Shown here: piece by piece, positions 1 through 8,334 of the stretch
Layout of the letters: each line of letters begins with the position of its first letter
Position numbering within the stretch: position 1 is the first letter of the stretch
Source: Fen-1308 sp035319125
Lineage (GTDB): Bacteria > Nitrospirota > Thermodesulfovibrionia > Thermodesulfovibrionales > Dissulfurispiraceae
Reading direction: 5' to 3'
Length of the DNA: 64,000 bases
Assembly (NCBI GenBank): GCA_035319125.1
Contig: DATHDG010000034.1
Span: forward strand, 1 to 64,000
Program-made: the position numbers and the translations under genes
The notes under the pieces: generated by a model
What the model was told of the DNA's origin: nothing
The model's input: only the letters and a program-made list of their open reading frames with translations
The model's database searches: none

Positions 1-180
1 CCACTAATCTGTGCGAAGCACAAAAAACAAAAAAAAGAAACAAAAACATAGGTCTTATAAGACTTATTAGACCTATCCTGCTTCCTTTTGCCCTTTGTGC
101 TCCGCACAGACCCGTCCGACTTGCATGTGTTAGGCACGCCGACAGCGTTCGTTCTGAGCCAGGATCAAACTCTCAAATGT
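1..180 (-). rRNA. rrs: 16S ribosomal RNA, 5' end (partial)
   Basis: The minus strand carries the near-universal 16S 5' motif (AGAGTTTGATCCTGGCTCAG at 173..154), followed by the conserved AACGAACGCT and CCTAACACATGCAAGTC blocks. The mature 5' end is placed about seven bases upstream of that motif, near 180. The gene runs off the left edge of the window, so only the first 180 bases are present, ending just before the conserved GGCGGACGGG block after V1. The conserved blocks point to a bacterial gene, but too little is present to name the phylum. The V1 region is unusually long and is listed separately. Confidence 0.96.
8..110 (-). other. Expanded V1 (helix 6) hairpin in 16S rRNA
   Basis: Within the 16S gene, the V1 segment forms a hairpin of 103 nt, against roughly 35-45 nt in E. 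coli-type molecules. The outer arms (94..110 and 8..24, minus-strand TCTGTGCGGAGCACAAA and its partner) pair over 17 bp with one G-U. The tip holds a second helix (48..55 with 69..76, ATAGGTCT/AGACCTAT). The middle pairs a purine-rich strand with a U-rich strand. The perfect outer stem shows a folded insertion rather than a sequencing error. Confidence 0.8.
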
Positions 181-228
181 TTTCTCTGGCTATACTTCAA
201 TAAACGCGAATAAATAGAACCTGCCTCT

Positions 229-242
229 AGTTTTCAAAGAAC
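229..242 (-). promoter_or_regulatory. rRNA leader boxA-like element
   Basis: The minus strand reads GTTCTTTGAAAACT about 50 bases before the 16S 5' end. This resembles the boxA-type leader element found before many bacterial rRNA genes, where Nus factors assemble an antitermination complex. The match is by eye and the role is inferred from position. The rest of 181..449 is untranslated rRNA leader with no other feature I can support. Confidence 0.5.
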
Positions 243-449
243 AAAAGTCCCTCCAGCACCATCCGCTTCTGTTAATGAGGATTTATCCAAGCAGCTCTGG
301 CTAGATTTCGGCAACCCGTCTGTTATAGCTTGTGGGGGTCGCTCATCAAACCTTCCAATTGAGCCCTTTCTCTTGTGTTCACCTCAGCGACAAAAGCCTT
401 CGGTACTGCAGAGAATGTCAAACTTCAAAGATCAACTGCTGACAGTTTT

Positions 450-478
450 AGGATAGCAGGTTTCCGTAGTTGTGTCAA
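450..478 (-). promoter_or_regulatory. rRNA promoter P2 (sigma-70 type)
   Basis: On the minus strand, a perfect -35 TTGACA (478..473) and a -10 TATCCT (455..450) are separated by exactly 17 bases. Very AT-rich sequence lies just upstream (about 479..510), suitable as an UP element. It points at the 16S gene, leaving a leader of about 260 nt. This is the best match to a housekeeping promoter in the window. Confidence 0.8.
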
Positions 479-497
479 CATATTTTATAACTGACTG

Positions 498-527
498 TTA
501 TAACAACATAATTTCGAGCCAAGTCAA
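498..527 (-). promoter_or_regulatory. Possible upstream rRNA promoter P1
   Basis: A second candidate, TTGACT (527..522) and TTATAA (503..498) with an 18-base spacer, lies just upstream of P2 on the minus strand. Its -35 begins only a few bases after the stop codon of the preceding gene. Tandem promoters are common before rRNA operons, which is the main reason to list it. Confidence 0.4.
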
Positions 528-535
528 CCCTCTGG

Positions 536-1813
536 TCAGAAAAGAAGTTCTTGCCCTTTAATTGTCTTTCTCGTAACCTGCTCAAAAATCCGTACCTTTC
601 CATATTCGCCGTCATAGCCAGGCTCTATATATACTTTGCCACATCTCATCCTGGCAATTGCGTCCGCCATTTGCTCCGAAGTCGCATTCTTTATGTCACT
701 CAACGGAGCGTCTATCATTATTCCGAATTCGTTGCCGAGACTGACAAGCATCCTCTCATAGCACTCATTGACTGTCTTACTGTTGACGCCAATGTGCAAT
801 ATTTCAGCAATGATCTCTTGCAATGGTATGATCGACCTGAAAGGTTTTGCGCTTTCTGGTTTAGCTCCTTCAGCTCTGTCTGCGAGCTCGTGAACACGAT
901 GCATAACCCCAATAGTAACCTTCTTACCGCACACCGGGCACAATTGATCATACCTTCTTGTCTCCTCAGGCGTAAGACTAATTTTGCAATTTCTATGCCC
1001 ATCATAATGGTATTTGCCTTCCTCCGGAAAAAACTCTATCGTGCCGGCGAAACCATTTCCTGTCCTAATGGCTTTCATCATATGATCATAAGACATGTCA
1101 GTCTCAAAAATGTTTGCTTCGCGACCCATTTTAGCGGGAGAATGGGCGTCGGAGTTGGAAATAAGAGTTATTTTATCCAGAGCTGAAAGTCGCCGGTTCA
1201 TGGCTGGATCGGACGACAATCCAGTTTCAATGGCATGAATATGCGGCGTAAGTTCCTCGAAGCACTCCTCAAGAGAATCGAACCCCGATACCGCTCCAAA
1301 CACTGAAAAATGCGGTGTCCACGCATGAGCAGGTATAAGCATTGCACCTGGCGAGGTATCCAGAACGAGCTTTAAAAGGTCTTTCGCATCTAGCCCAAGT
1401 ATCGGCCTGCCGTCTGAATTTACGTTGCCAATCTTAGCAAGAGCTACATTCAATTTCACCGCGCTTGCAAAATCAGGAGCAAATACGAGGCAATGCACTT
1501 TTCGCGTTTTTTTCCGCTTGCTGTAAATGCAACTTATCTCTGCGGTCAGCAAAAACGAAACTTCATTTCTGCATGCATCAGGGATATCGTTATTTTGATA
1601 TGCTCCTCTCAGTCTTAGAAGGCCATTCCCTAATGGCTCAAGCTTATCATTGAGCTCCTTAAACCAGTTCGGATGCGTGAAGTCACCAGTACCCACAACA
1701 GATATTCCCTTTAACTGAGCCCATTTCCAGATATTCTCCGGTGTCATGTCACCGCTCGTGGCCCTGGAATATTTAGAATGGATATGCAGATCCGCTATAA
1801 AAGGCATCGGCAA
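536..1813 (-). CDS. Endonuclease Q-like PHP-domain protein
   Basis: This 425-residue protein has an N-terminal PHP metal-dependent phosphoesterase domain. Its metal-binding residues are visible as HIHSKYS near residue 11, the GTGDFTH stretch, PAHAW near 162, and SNSDAHS near 220. A zinc-ribbon-like segment follows (CPVCGKK near 293, then HRVHELADR). That architecture and length match the TIGR00375 family, whose characterised archaeal and Bacillus members (EndoQ) nick DNA 5' of deaminated bases such as hypoxanthine, uracil and xanthine. A role in deaminated-base repair is therefore inferred. It is the last gene of the minus-strand run before the rRNA promoter and has no evident functional link to the oxidase genes upstream. 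Confidence 0.75.
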   Translation of the reverse strand: MPMPFIADLHIHSKYSRATSGDMTPENIWKWAQLKGISVVGTGDFTHPNWFKELNDKLEPLGNGLLRLRGAYQNNDIPDACRNEVSFLLTAEISCIYSKRKKTRKVHCLVFAPDFASAVKLNVALAKIGNVNSDGRPILGLDAKDLLKLVLDTSPGAMLIPAHAWTPHFSVFGAVSGFDSLEECFEELTPHIHAIETGLSSDPAMNRRLSALDKITLISNSDAHSPAKMGREANIFETDMSYDHMMKAIRTGNGFAGTIEFFPEEGKYHYDGHRNCKISLTPEETRRYDQLCPVCGKKVTIGVMHRVHELADRAEGAKPESAKPFRSIIPLQEIIAEILHIGVNSKTVNECYERMLVSLGNEFGIMIDAPLSDIKNATSEQMADAIARMRCGKVYIEPGYDGEYGKVRIFEQVTRKTIKGQELLF

Positions 1814-1854
1814 TTATACCATGACAGACTAATAGGCAAGCACTCAGCCAGGAC

Positions 1855-2364
1855 TTACCGACTGAATTCCCTGCCGGTGCGAACTATGAGGCCGCGTCCG
1901 GCGATCATCAGTTGAGCAGTAAAACTGCCCAGAATATCGATGATCACATCAAACAGAGAAGAAGTCCTATAGGCTATGAATGACTGATGGAATTCGTCGA
2001 GCATAGCAAACAGAGCCGATATAATAAGCGCTAAAATAGTCCAACGCAAAGACCATCGCCTGCTCAAGTTGCCTCGAAATGCCCTAAACAGCAAGACGCT
2101 TAAGATAAAGTATTCTGAAAAATGAGCACTTTTTCTTATTAAGACATGGATCAGATTTATACGCACAGGCGTAATATCAGGAAAAAAGAAACGAAGTATA
2201 GGCACGATAAATCTTGATGTATTGTCAGCCGAGAATGTTCCGCTTGACATCCAAGATATGAAGGCCATTATGACGACCACCGGCAGCCAATAATTTATTA
2301 TATATCTGATCTCCGTCGGTTTCATATACGTACATGATATGCAAATGTGAAGGGTAAAATCCAC
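1855..2364 (-). CDS. VanZ-family membrane protein
   Basis: This small integral membrane protein has about four predicted helices. It carries the VanZ family signatures RKSAHFSEYF near residue 80 and DEFHQSF near residue 123. VanZ proteins are named for teicoplanin resistance, but the biochemical role of most members is unknown. The open frame begins with GTG at 2364, overlapping the ccoS stop codon by one base. An internal ATG at 2325 (MKPTEIRY) would also suit the family start, and neither has a strong ribosome-binding site. The 1-bp overlap with ccoS suggests co-transcription with the oxidase assembly genes. Confidence 0.7.
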   Translation of the reverse strand: MDFTLHICISCTYMKPTEIRYIINYWLPVVVIMAFISWMSSGTFSADNTSRFIVPILRFFFPDITPVRINLIHVLIRKSAHFSEYFILSVLLFRAFRGNLSRRWSLRWTILALIISALFAMLDEFHQSFIAYRTSSLFDVIIDILGSFTAQLMIAGRGLIVRTGREFSR

Positions 2365-2525
2365 TACTTGTCCGGCTTTTGTTCTTCATCATCGTCTTCT
2401 AGCATCCTGTGCTTAGGGCCCTCTGGATCATCATACTGACCGCTCTTAATCGACCAAACAAAGAAGAGCCAAGCGCCGATGCCCAATATAATCGATAAAA
2501 AAATAAGAAAGCCGATCGTCCACAC
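2364..2525 (-). CDS. ccoS: cbb3 oxidase assembly protein CcoS
   Basis: This short gene encodes a single membrane helix (GFLIFLSIILGIGAWLFFVW) followed by the CcoS hallmark SGQYDDPEGPKHRML and an acidic tail (LEDDDEEQ). CcoS is needed for cofactor insertion into cbb3 oxidase. No ATG exists in this frame after the last in-frame stop. The best start is GTG at 2525 (53 residues), with GAGG about 11 bases upstream; homology seems to extend six codons further upstream to a GTT. It directly follows ccoI, as in many bacteria, and overlaps the VanZ gene by one base. Confidence 0.8.
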   Translation of the reverse strand: MWTIGFLIFLSIILGIGAWLFFVWSIKSGQYDDPEGPKHRMLEDDDEEQKPDK

Positions 2526-2538
2526 AGAATAATTTGCC

Positions 2539-4983
2539 TCAACCTTTCCGAATTCTGAGCGAATTACTCACTACAAACAGAGAACTTGCGGCCATTGCTG
2601 CTGCTGCCATAATAGGGTGCAATAATCCTGCTATAGCAAGTGGTATTGCGCAAATGTTATAAAAAAAGGCCCAAAATATATTCTGCCTTATAATAAAGAA
2701 AGACTTTTTAGAAAGTTGAAGACAGGAAGGAATAATTTTCAGATCATTCCTCACAAGTACGGCATCGGCGCTTTCCATTGCGATATCGGTACCCTTGCCC
2801 ATTGCAACCCCTACGAGCGCTTCTGTAAGGGCAGGAGCATCATTTATGCCATCTCCAATCAGCATTATGCTGTTTCCGGAAGCTTGCATTTTCGCAATTA
2901 TTTCCTTCTTGTACAGAGGTGATGCCTCTGACACAATATGGCTGATACCAACAACTGAGGCAACTGCTTCAGTCGTGAATTTGTTATCTCCGCTTGCTAT
3001 GGAAACAGAATATCCGGCGCTCTGCAGCCTGGAAACTACACCACTTGCCTCTTCTCTAGGCATATCAGAAACAATCAAAGCAGCTCGCACAAAACCGGAC
3101 CATCCCATATATATAACCGTATCGCCGGAACTTTCAAAACACTTAATGTCCGAATTTTCTGCAGTACCGGGTGACAAAATCATGCCTGCTTTATGCATCA
3201 GATTCCAATTGCCTATTACTACTTTCCTTCCATCAGCAAAAGCCTCGACACCTTCTCCGGGAATTGCCTTAAATTCTTCTACATGAATCTGATCATAATA
3301 ATTTGGCAAGACGTTTGCAGCCTTAACTATTGCACTCGAAAGACTATGCTCTGACTTGTTTTCAATAGCTGCAGCAAGTGCAAGAACATTGTCTTTATCA
3401 CAAGAATTATCCAACAAAATAATCTCTTTAAGTTCAGGCTTGCCTCTAGTTATCGTGCCGGTCTTGTCAAATACGATATGGTTGACTTTAGACATATTTT
3501 CTATAACCTCACCGCTACGCATGAGCAAGCCTTTTGCAGATGCAGCAGTCGTACACAATAGGACCGCAAGGGGAGTTGCGAGACCGAGGCTGCACGGACA
3601 TGCAATTACCAAAACTGATATGCCGGTCATCAAAGCGACCTGTAATGAATTGCCGCTCATCAGATAATAAAGTATCGTACCAGTGGCTATGATAATTATA
3701 AAAGGCACAAAATAGCCGACAACAGTGTCAGCGATGCCCTGTATCCTGGGTTTCCCAGCCTGTGCTTCCTCAACAGCCCTTATTATGCCGGATAATAAAG
3801 TTTCACTGCCGGTTCGTTTCACTCTGAAGATCAGACTGCCGTGAAGGTTCACACTGCCGCCTATAACTTCGTCCCCCGCTTTTTTCCCGACCGGCTTCGA
3901 CTCGCCTGTAATCAACGATTCGTCAACTTCTGAGCGCCCGTCTATAACTTCTCCGTCAAGTGGTATCCGCTCTCCGGGAACAACTTCAACCAAATCACCT
4001 TTATTAACAGCATTCAATGGTACGTTGCATCGATCAAGAACCTGCCGGTTTTCTGATTGCATAAGGACACGCGCTTCCCTTGGACTCAACTCTCTGAGTT
4101 TCTCTATGGACTCAGAAGCCTTTCCTTTAGCTGCAGCCTCTATATATCTACCTAGTAGTATAAGCGTTATTATCATAGCCGCAGTATCAAAATAGACCTC
4201 TCCATTCTGCAATATCTGCCAGATACTGTATATAAATGCTGACCCTGATCCCAGCACTATAAGCGAATCCATATTAAAACGAAATCTTCTGATACCGTTG
4301 ATTGTGCTTATTATTAAAGGCATACCCGAATATAAAATTACAGGCAAAGTCAGGCATAGCGCTATGATTTCTAAAATTAATTTTGTCTGCTGATCGATCC
4401 CCTGGAAATAGCCCGCGTAAAGCGCAATACTATATATCATGAGTTGCGACGAAAGAAAGGCAGCTGTGCCGAATCTCAGCAACAGGTCTTTCGTCTCTGA
4501 CTTTCTGGCCTTGAAGCCTTCGGACTCAGTAAAAGGTTTAGGACTATATCCAACAGCACGAATTCTTTCAAGAATGGTTTCCACTCCCAGGACAGAAGGG
4601 TCCCAGCGAATCCGCGCCATATTAGTGGCATAGTTGACCCTCACATACGCTATGCCTTTTGTTTTTGCAAGGACACGCTCATTGAGCCATACACATGATG
4701 CACAGCGGATGCCGTCAATATATATATCGATTTCTTTCGCACCATTCGTATCCCTGACATGTGCATCGAATGGCCTGGAATCTATGTGCGCAGTGAAAAC
4801 TTCCTGCGATATGCCTGCGTCCTTCCATGTTCTCTTTTCATAGAATTTGTCCAGACCCTCTTCATGTATCAATTTGGCTATGCCAAGGCATCCATGGCAG
4901 CAAAAGACTTTCCTAACAGTTGCTATTTCACCATAAACCGCTTCACGATCAGGGAATTCTAACAGACAGTGATCGCACTTCAT
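2539..4983 (-). CDS. ccoI: cbb3 oxidase copper-transporting P1B-type ATPase CcoI/FixI
   Basis: This 814-residue ATPase supplies copper for cbb3 oxidase assembly. An N-terminal cysteine-rich segment (CDHC at residues 3-6, CCHGC near 28) precedes a heavy-metal-binding domain with GIRCASC near 91. Membrane helices follow, then the actuator motif TGES, the transmembrane metal site CPC (IACPCSLGLATP), the phosphorylation motif DKTGTIT and the hinge GDGINDAP. The N-terminal CxxC/CCxxC arrangement is typical of CcoI rather than CopA. It lies between the TauE/SafE-like gene (7 bp away) and ccoS. Confidence 0.92.
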   Translation of the reverse strand: MKCDHCLLEFPDREAVYGEIATVRKVFCCHGCLGIAKLIHEEGLDKFYEKRTWKDAGISQEVFTAHIDSRPFDAHVRDTNGAKEIDIYIDGIRCASCVWLNERVLAKTKGIAYVRVNYATNMARIRWDPSVLGVETILERIRAVGYSPKPFTESEGFKARKSETKDLLLRFGTAAFLSSQLMIYSIALYAGYFQGIDQQTKLILEIIALCLTLPVILYSGMPLIISTINGIRRFRFNMDSLIVLGSGSAFIYSIWQILQNGEVYFDTAAMIITLILLGRYIEAAAKGKASESIEKLRELSPREARVLMQSENRQVLDRCNVPLNAVNKGDLVEVVPGERIPLDGEVIDGRSEVDESLITGESKPVGKKAGDEVIGGSVNLHGSLIFRVKRTGSETLLSGIIRAVEEAQAGKPRIQGIADTVVGYFVPFIIIIATGTILYYLMSGNSLQVALMTGISVLVIACPCSLGLATPLAVLLCTTAASAKGLLMRSGEVIENMSKVNHIVFDKTGTITRGKPELKEIILLDNSCDKDNVLALAAAIENKSEHSLSSAIVKAANVLPNYYDQIHVEEFKAIPGEGVEAFADGRKVVIGNWNLMHKAGMILSPGTAENSDIKCFESSGDTVIYMGWSGFVRAALIVSDMPREEASGVVSRLQSAGYSVSIASGDNKFTTEAVASVVGISHIVSEASPLYKKEIIAKMQASGNSIMLIGDGINDAPALTEALVGVAMGKGTDIAMESADAVLVRNDLKIIPSCLQLSKKSFFIIRQNIFWAFFYNICAIPLAIAGLLHPIMAAAAMAASSLFVVSNSLRIRKG

Positions 4984-4989
4984 GGATCA

Positions 4990-5682
4990 CTAAAACAGCC
5001 TGCTAATATAGATGGCACCGGTAATTATCATCAATCCGCCGGCCAGCCGATAAAGCCTCCCTCTGAACTTAACTGACATAATGGAGGACAATCGGCCCAC
5101 CAAGAAGAGCGCTGGTGTAGTTCCCAAACCAAAGAGCATGAGCATTGCCGCCCCTCTTAATAATCCTTCGACACGGCTGCCGGCTGCTGCTCCCGCACCG
5201 GCTGCGGCAATCAGCGATGTATACAAAAGCCCACAGGGAATGAATCCAAGAACTAAACCCATCGGGAAATACACCCCCAGGCCGCCAGTTTCTGAAATGG
5301 TCCTCATGCTCTTGATAATTAAAGAAGTGAGATAACTCTTGCTTGCCGCTTTACCTGGCCTAGAAAAATAAGCTCTCCACCCCAGAATGCCGATTCCCAT
5401 GAATATCATCGTACTGCCTATGAGCGCAATCGCCGCGCTTTGCAATTTTTCGATCGATTTTGTTATGCCGAGAAATGATCCTGTCAGTCCTATTATTCCG
5501 CCAAGGATACTGTAAGTTGTGATACGCCCAAGGCTGTACAGAATATATGCGATAGTTCTGCGTTCGCCCACACTGATAGAATAGGCCGCAACAGCAGGGC
5601 CGCACATGCCAATGCAATGGCCGAAGCCGCCCATTAAACCTGTCATGAACATTAGCACATAAACCGAATCAATAGAGGACAT
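4990..5682 (-). CDS. TauE/SafE (DsbD-like) family membrane protein
   Basis: The 230-residue protein has about six membrane helices and the conserved motif GFGHCIGMCGP near residue 20, which marks the COG2836 / DsbD_2 group. Members next to ccoGHIS genes are thought to help deliver metal or redox equivalents for cytochrome oxidase maturation; this is inference from context. The frame opens at a TTG (5697), but ATG at 5682 is preferred because it places the first helix normally. It overlaps the upstream YtkA-like gene by 14 bp, implying translational coupling. Confidence 0.75.
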   Translation of the reverse strand: MSSIDSVYVLMFMTGLMGGFGHCIGMCGPAVAAYSISVGERRTIAYILYSLGRITTYSILGGIIGLTGSFLGITKSIEKLQSAAIALIGSTMIFMGIGILGWRAYFSRPGKAASKSYLTSLIIKSMRTISETGGLGVYFPMGLVLGFIPCGLLYTSLIAAAGAGAAAGSRVEGLLRGAAMLMLFGLGTTPALFLVGRLSSIMSVKFRGRLYRLAGGLMIITGAIYISRLF

Positions 5683-6112
5683 CGAAAGGGAACTCAACTT
5701 GACCCTTGCCTGGAAGATCGACGGTTGCAGACCAGAGGGTTTTGCCGCTATGACAACGCGGTATGACGCCTTCGCCTGAATATCTGCTTTCGCCGGCCTT
5801 TTTTAGGAGCACATGATTATCCCCCATATACATGCCCGGCATTGCGAGTTCAAGAACAAGATTATCCCCAGTGTTGACTCCTTTAACATGAACAGAAAAT
5901 ATGAGGCTCTCCATAGCTTTCACTGGTTTCGGAGATATGTCCAGAGTCACTTCACTGTCGCCCACTGTCTTCATGCAGGCCCCTTTGGACAAATCACATT
6001 TTTCCTCTGCTGACAGAATCCCAATCCCATGAGTGAGTCCAAGACAGCACATTAGTGCAGTAACCAGAATACAGATTCCATAGCGATATATTATCTTGAT
6101 GAACATTCTCAT
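5669..6112 (-). CDS. Exported YtkA/FixH-like domain protein
   Basis: The 147-residue protein has an N-terminal hydrophobic signal or anchor (residues 8-30) and a beta-rich periplasmic domain with the pattern MPGMYMGDNH near 95 and YSGEGVIPRCHSG near 110. This is the YtkA-like fold related to FixH/CcoH, often found next to haem-copper oxidase and copper-handling genes. Methionine and histidine residues in the first motif could bind copper, but that is not shown. Its ATG overlaps the stop of the upstream cytochrome gene (TAATG). Confidence 0.65.
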   Translation of the reverse strand: MRMFIKIIYRYGICILVTALMCCLGLTHGIGILSAEEKCDLSKGACMKTVGDSEVTLDISPKPVKAMESLIFSVHVKGVNTGDNLVLELAMPGMYMGDNHVLLKKAGESRYSGEGVIPRCHSGKTLWSATVDLPGKGQVEFPFDVLY

Positions 6113-6462
6113 TATTTCTCAATGCTTCTGATGTAAGTAATTACCTTCCAAATACGGTCGGCTCCGAGTGCGTTATCCCAGTTCGGCATTCCGCCCGGCC
6201 TCCCCTTTGATATCGTTAGAAAGAGGTCTTGATCGCTATCTCCGTATTTTTTACTTTTAGTTGTAAGATTCGGACATATATCACCCTTGCCACCGACGCC
6301 ATGGCAAGTCTGGCAGTTAATCTTGAATATCTCCGAACCCTCAGTAGCAATCTTCGCGTTGCCTGCGTAAGGATTTTTCTTTTGCGCATCTTCAGACAAC
6401 GCAATGCCGGCAAATATAAAGATAAGAAAGATCATAAATGATATTATTACTGTCTTCTTCAT
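6112..6462 (-). CDS. Small c-type cytochrome (class I, monohaem)
   Basis: The 116-residue exported protein has an N-terminal signal peptide (residues 1-23), one haem site CQTCH near residue 50 and a probable distal methionine in GGMPNW near 93. The C-terminus ITYIRSIEK resembles the C-terminal cytochrome domain of the CcoO fusion in this locus. It is probably a periplasmic electron carrier or an oxidase-associated cytochrome. It lies between ccoH and the YtkA-like gene with one-base overlaps on both sides, an uncommon insertion into the ccoGHIS set. Confidence 0.82.
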   Translation of the reverse strand: MKKTVIISFMIFLIFIFAGIALSEDAQKKNPYAGNAKIATEGSEIFKINCQTCHGVGGKGDICPNLTTKSKKYGDSDQDLFLTISKGRPGGMPNWDNALGADRIWKVITYIRSIEK

Positions 6463-6914
6463 TATTGTGCCTCCTTTTCAGCAAATATTCTCTGCTCGAA
6501 GTCATACTGTTTCCTGTCTTTAAGGATAACAACTTTCAGATCCCAATATCCATAAAGCGGGAACATAACCATCGCTTTATAAAATCCAGCCGACCTTGTT
6601 GCCTTGGAAATGCCGTCATATTGCCTGGTAGAAGGCCTGCTGATCTTTATCGAAACATCAGCGTCTGTCAATGTATTTCCCGATCTATCCTTAACCGATA
6701 AAACAAGCTTATTTCTTCCGGTTACAAATCCAGAGTTGATTATGTCGGCTTTCCATCCTGTGCCTTCATTCTCATGTCTCTTCTGATCCCACATTAAGCC
6801 AGTTTCATATGGTTTATCGATAACAAGGCCGTCGAAATATTGACTGCCCACAATTATAGAACCGGCTGTGGCCACAAGTCCCGTTAATACAATCAAAATA
6901 ATAAAATATCTCAT
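6462..6914 (-). CDS. ccoH: cbb3 oxidase assembly protein CcoH/FixH
   Basis: This 150-residue protein has one N-terminal membrane helix (residues 4-24) and a periplasmic FixH domain with the family signature KPYETGLMWD near 35. The later GFYKAMVMFPLYGYWDLKV matches the FixH core. CcoH stabilises cbb3 oxidase during assembly. The gene overlaps ccoG by 4 bp and abuts the cytochrome gene, so it sits in its usual place right after ccoG. Confidence 0.8.
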   Translation of the reverse strand: MRYFIILIVLTGLVATAGSIIVGSQYFDGLVIDKPYETGLMWDQKRHENEGTGWKADIINSGFVTGRNKLVLSVKDRSGNTLTDADVSIKISRPSTRQYDGISKATRSAGFYKAMVMFPLYGYWDLKVVILKDRKQYDFEQRIFAEKEAQ

Positions 6915-8125
6915 TTATCGTCGCTTGGCATAATAAAACTTATTGCCTTCCGCGTTCTCGCATTATTGCTTTCAGTTGACATGATCTCAATATCAATTTG
7001 CTGCACCTTTCCATCGAGCACCTGATTTCTTGCTGCGACAAAGACAGTTATCTTTCTGTTTTCACCATTGGCAATCTGCATATGGTCAGGAGTTATTTTG
7101 AAAGTACCGTGACTGCCAGTAGCGCTTATATTCAGATCAGCATTCTTATCCCCTCTGTTTTCTACAGCCAAGACGTATGAGTTGATGACAGTGCCGTCTG
7201 CAGCTGTCCTTGGTGCGAACGCAGGATTCGGCAAAATGGTCACGTCTAAAACAGTCCGATATGCTGAAAGGTACAAAAGAAAAACTAATGCTACTAGAAC
7301 AATTACTCCGATCAACAAAACATTCTGCCTGAGCAGTTTACCAGACTCTCCTGATAATCCGAATGAATAACCGATCAGGCTTTTCTTCTGCCTCTTGCCC
7401 ATCATAGCCGAGCATTTGTCGATGCACTCTGCGCAGTTGATACAAGCAGCGCTCAACCCTTGCCTTATATCTATATTCGTCGGGCATATCTTGACGCATG
7501 CTGCACAATTCATGCACTCTTCTTTACGCTTCTCATCAAAGGCTATGACGAGAGTCCTGTTGTCATATAGCACGCTTTGCACTTTCGAATAAGGGCAGAC
7601 TGTAGCACAAAATCTGCGCCTGAGAAACATAAAGTTCAGGAATAAAATAGCAGTCATCACTATCCAGAATCCCCATATCAATCCACTTAGATCACCCGCA
7701 AAGAGTCTCTCAATAAATTCATATGGAGATACAAAATACCAGATTAAATTTGCAGCAATGATCGCCGTAATCGCAAACATCGCCAAATATGCTGAAGCTT
7801 TGTATATAACGCCCTTGTTTTCAAGCCTGTCAACAAATCTGCTAAGGTCTACAATAACGGTTTGGGGACACAGCCAGCCGCACCAGATACGTCCAAAAAG
7901 GATTGTCAGCAACACTATAAGAAATGTAAGGAATATAATTCCGACCAGCACAATGAAGAATTCTTCCATCCATATTGTCGTACCGAAAAAGTGAAGTTGC
8001 AATGAAGGCACGTCGAATCTCAAGGCACTTTGACCGCGAATCTGCAGAAATGGAATGCCTAATATTAAAACAGCTTGAAGTATTGCAGCGAACTTCCTCC
8101 AGGGTTGTATGCACTCAGTCATCAT
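6911..8125 (-). CDS. ccoG: cbb3 oxidase maturation ferredoxin-like protein CcoG/FixG
   Basis: The 404-residue membrane protein has CcoG features in order: membrane helices, CGWLCPQT near 92, CATVCPYSK near 173, then two 4Fe-4S motifs (CMNCAACVKICP near 203 and CINCAECIDKC near 229), a further helix and a C-terminal immunoglobulin-like FixG domain. CcoG is reported to reduce Cu(II) to Cu(I) during cbb3 biogenesis. ATG at 8125 overlaps ccoQ by 11 bp. Confidence 0.92.
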   Translation of the reverse strand: MMTECIQPWRKFAAILQAVLILGIPFLQIRGQSALRFDVPSLQLHFFGTTIWMEEFFIVLVGIIFLTFLIVLLTILFGRIWCGWLCPQTVIVDLSRFVDRLENKGVIYKASAYLAMFAITAIIAANLIWYFVSPYEFIERLFAGDLSGLIWGFWIVMTAILFLNFMFLRRRFCATVCPYSKVQSVLYDNRTLVIAFDEKRKEECMNCAACVKICPTNIDIRQGLSAACINCAECIDKCSAMMGKRQKKSLIGYSFGLSGESGKLLRQNVLLIGVIVLVALVFLLYLSAYRTVLDVTILPNPAFAPRTAADGTVINSYVLAVENRGDKNADLNISATGSHGTFKITPDHMQIANGENRKITVFVAARNQVLDGKVQQIDIEIMSTESNNARTRKAISFIMPSDDK

Positions 8126-8264
8126 TATCCATCATTTTGTATTTGGCTTCTTCAACTTTCTTATAGCGCTTCTTATTTTTTGAATAATAATATCCAATAA
8201 TTATCACAAACAGGATTACAAGAATCAGACCAAATAAAAAATAAGCGAAAGCCTGTGTGCTCAT
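8115..8264 (-). CDS. ccoQ: CcoQ-like small cbb3 oxidase subunit
   Basis: This 49-residue gene encodes one membrane helix (YFLFGLILVILFVIIIGYYY) and a basic-then-acidic tail (SKNKKRYKKVEE, then MDNDD), the usual layout of CcoQ/FixQ. It sits directly before ccoG and overlaps it by 11 bp. It is separated from the structural genes by a hairpin. The family is very short and poorly conserved, so the name rests on size, topology and context. Confidence 0.65.
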   Translation of the reverse strand: MSTQAFAYFLFGLILVILFVIIIGYYYSKNKKRYKKVEEAKYKMMDNDD

Positions 8265-8334
8265 TGTATTTAAAACCCCTTATTATGCTTTGTGCCGGAC
8301 CGTATTAGGGCACTTTTAATTTGAGTTAAAAGAC

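Noticed and set aside
551..1186. A 211-residue plus-strand frame over the endonuclease Q gene
   Set aside because: It lies antisense inside a clear PHP-domain gene and shows no domain or ribosome-binding site.
2539..2541. Genetic code change (UGA as Trp) to explain both UGA-interrupted genes
   Set aside because: Several intact genes end at TGA (ccoI, the HNH gene, the Nudix gene before rfaE2 among others) with overlapping next genes, so UGA is a normal stop here.
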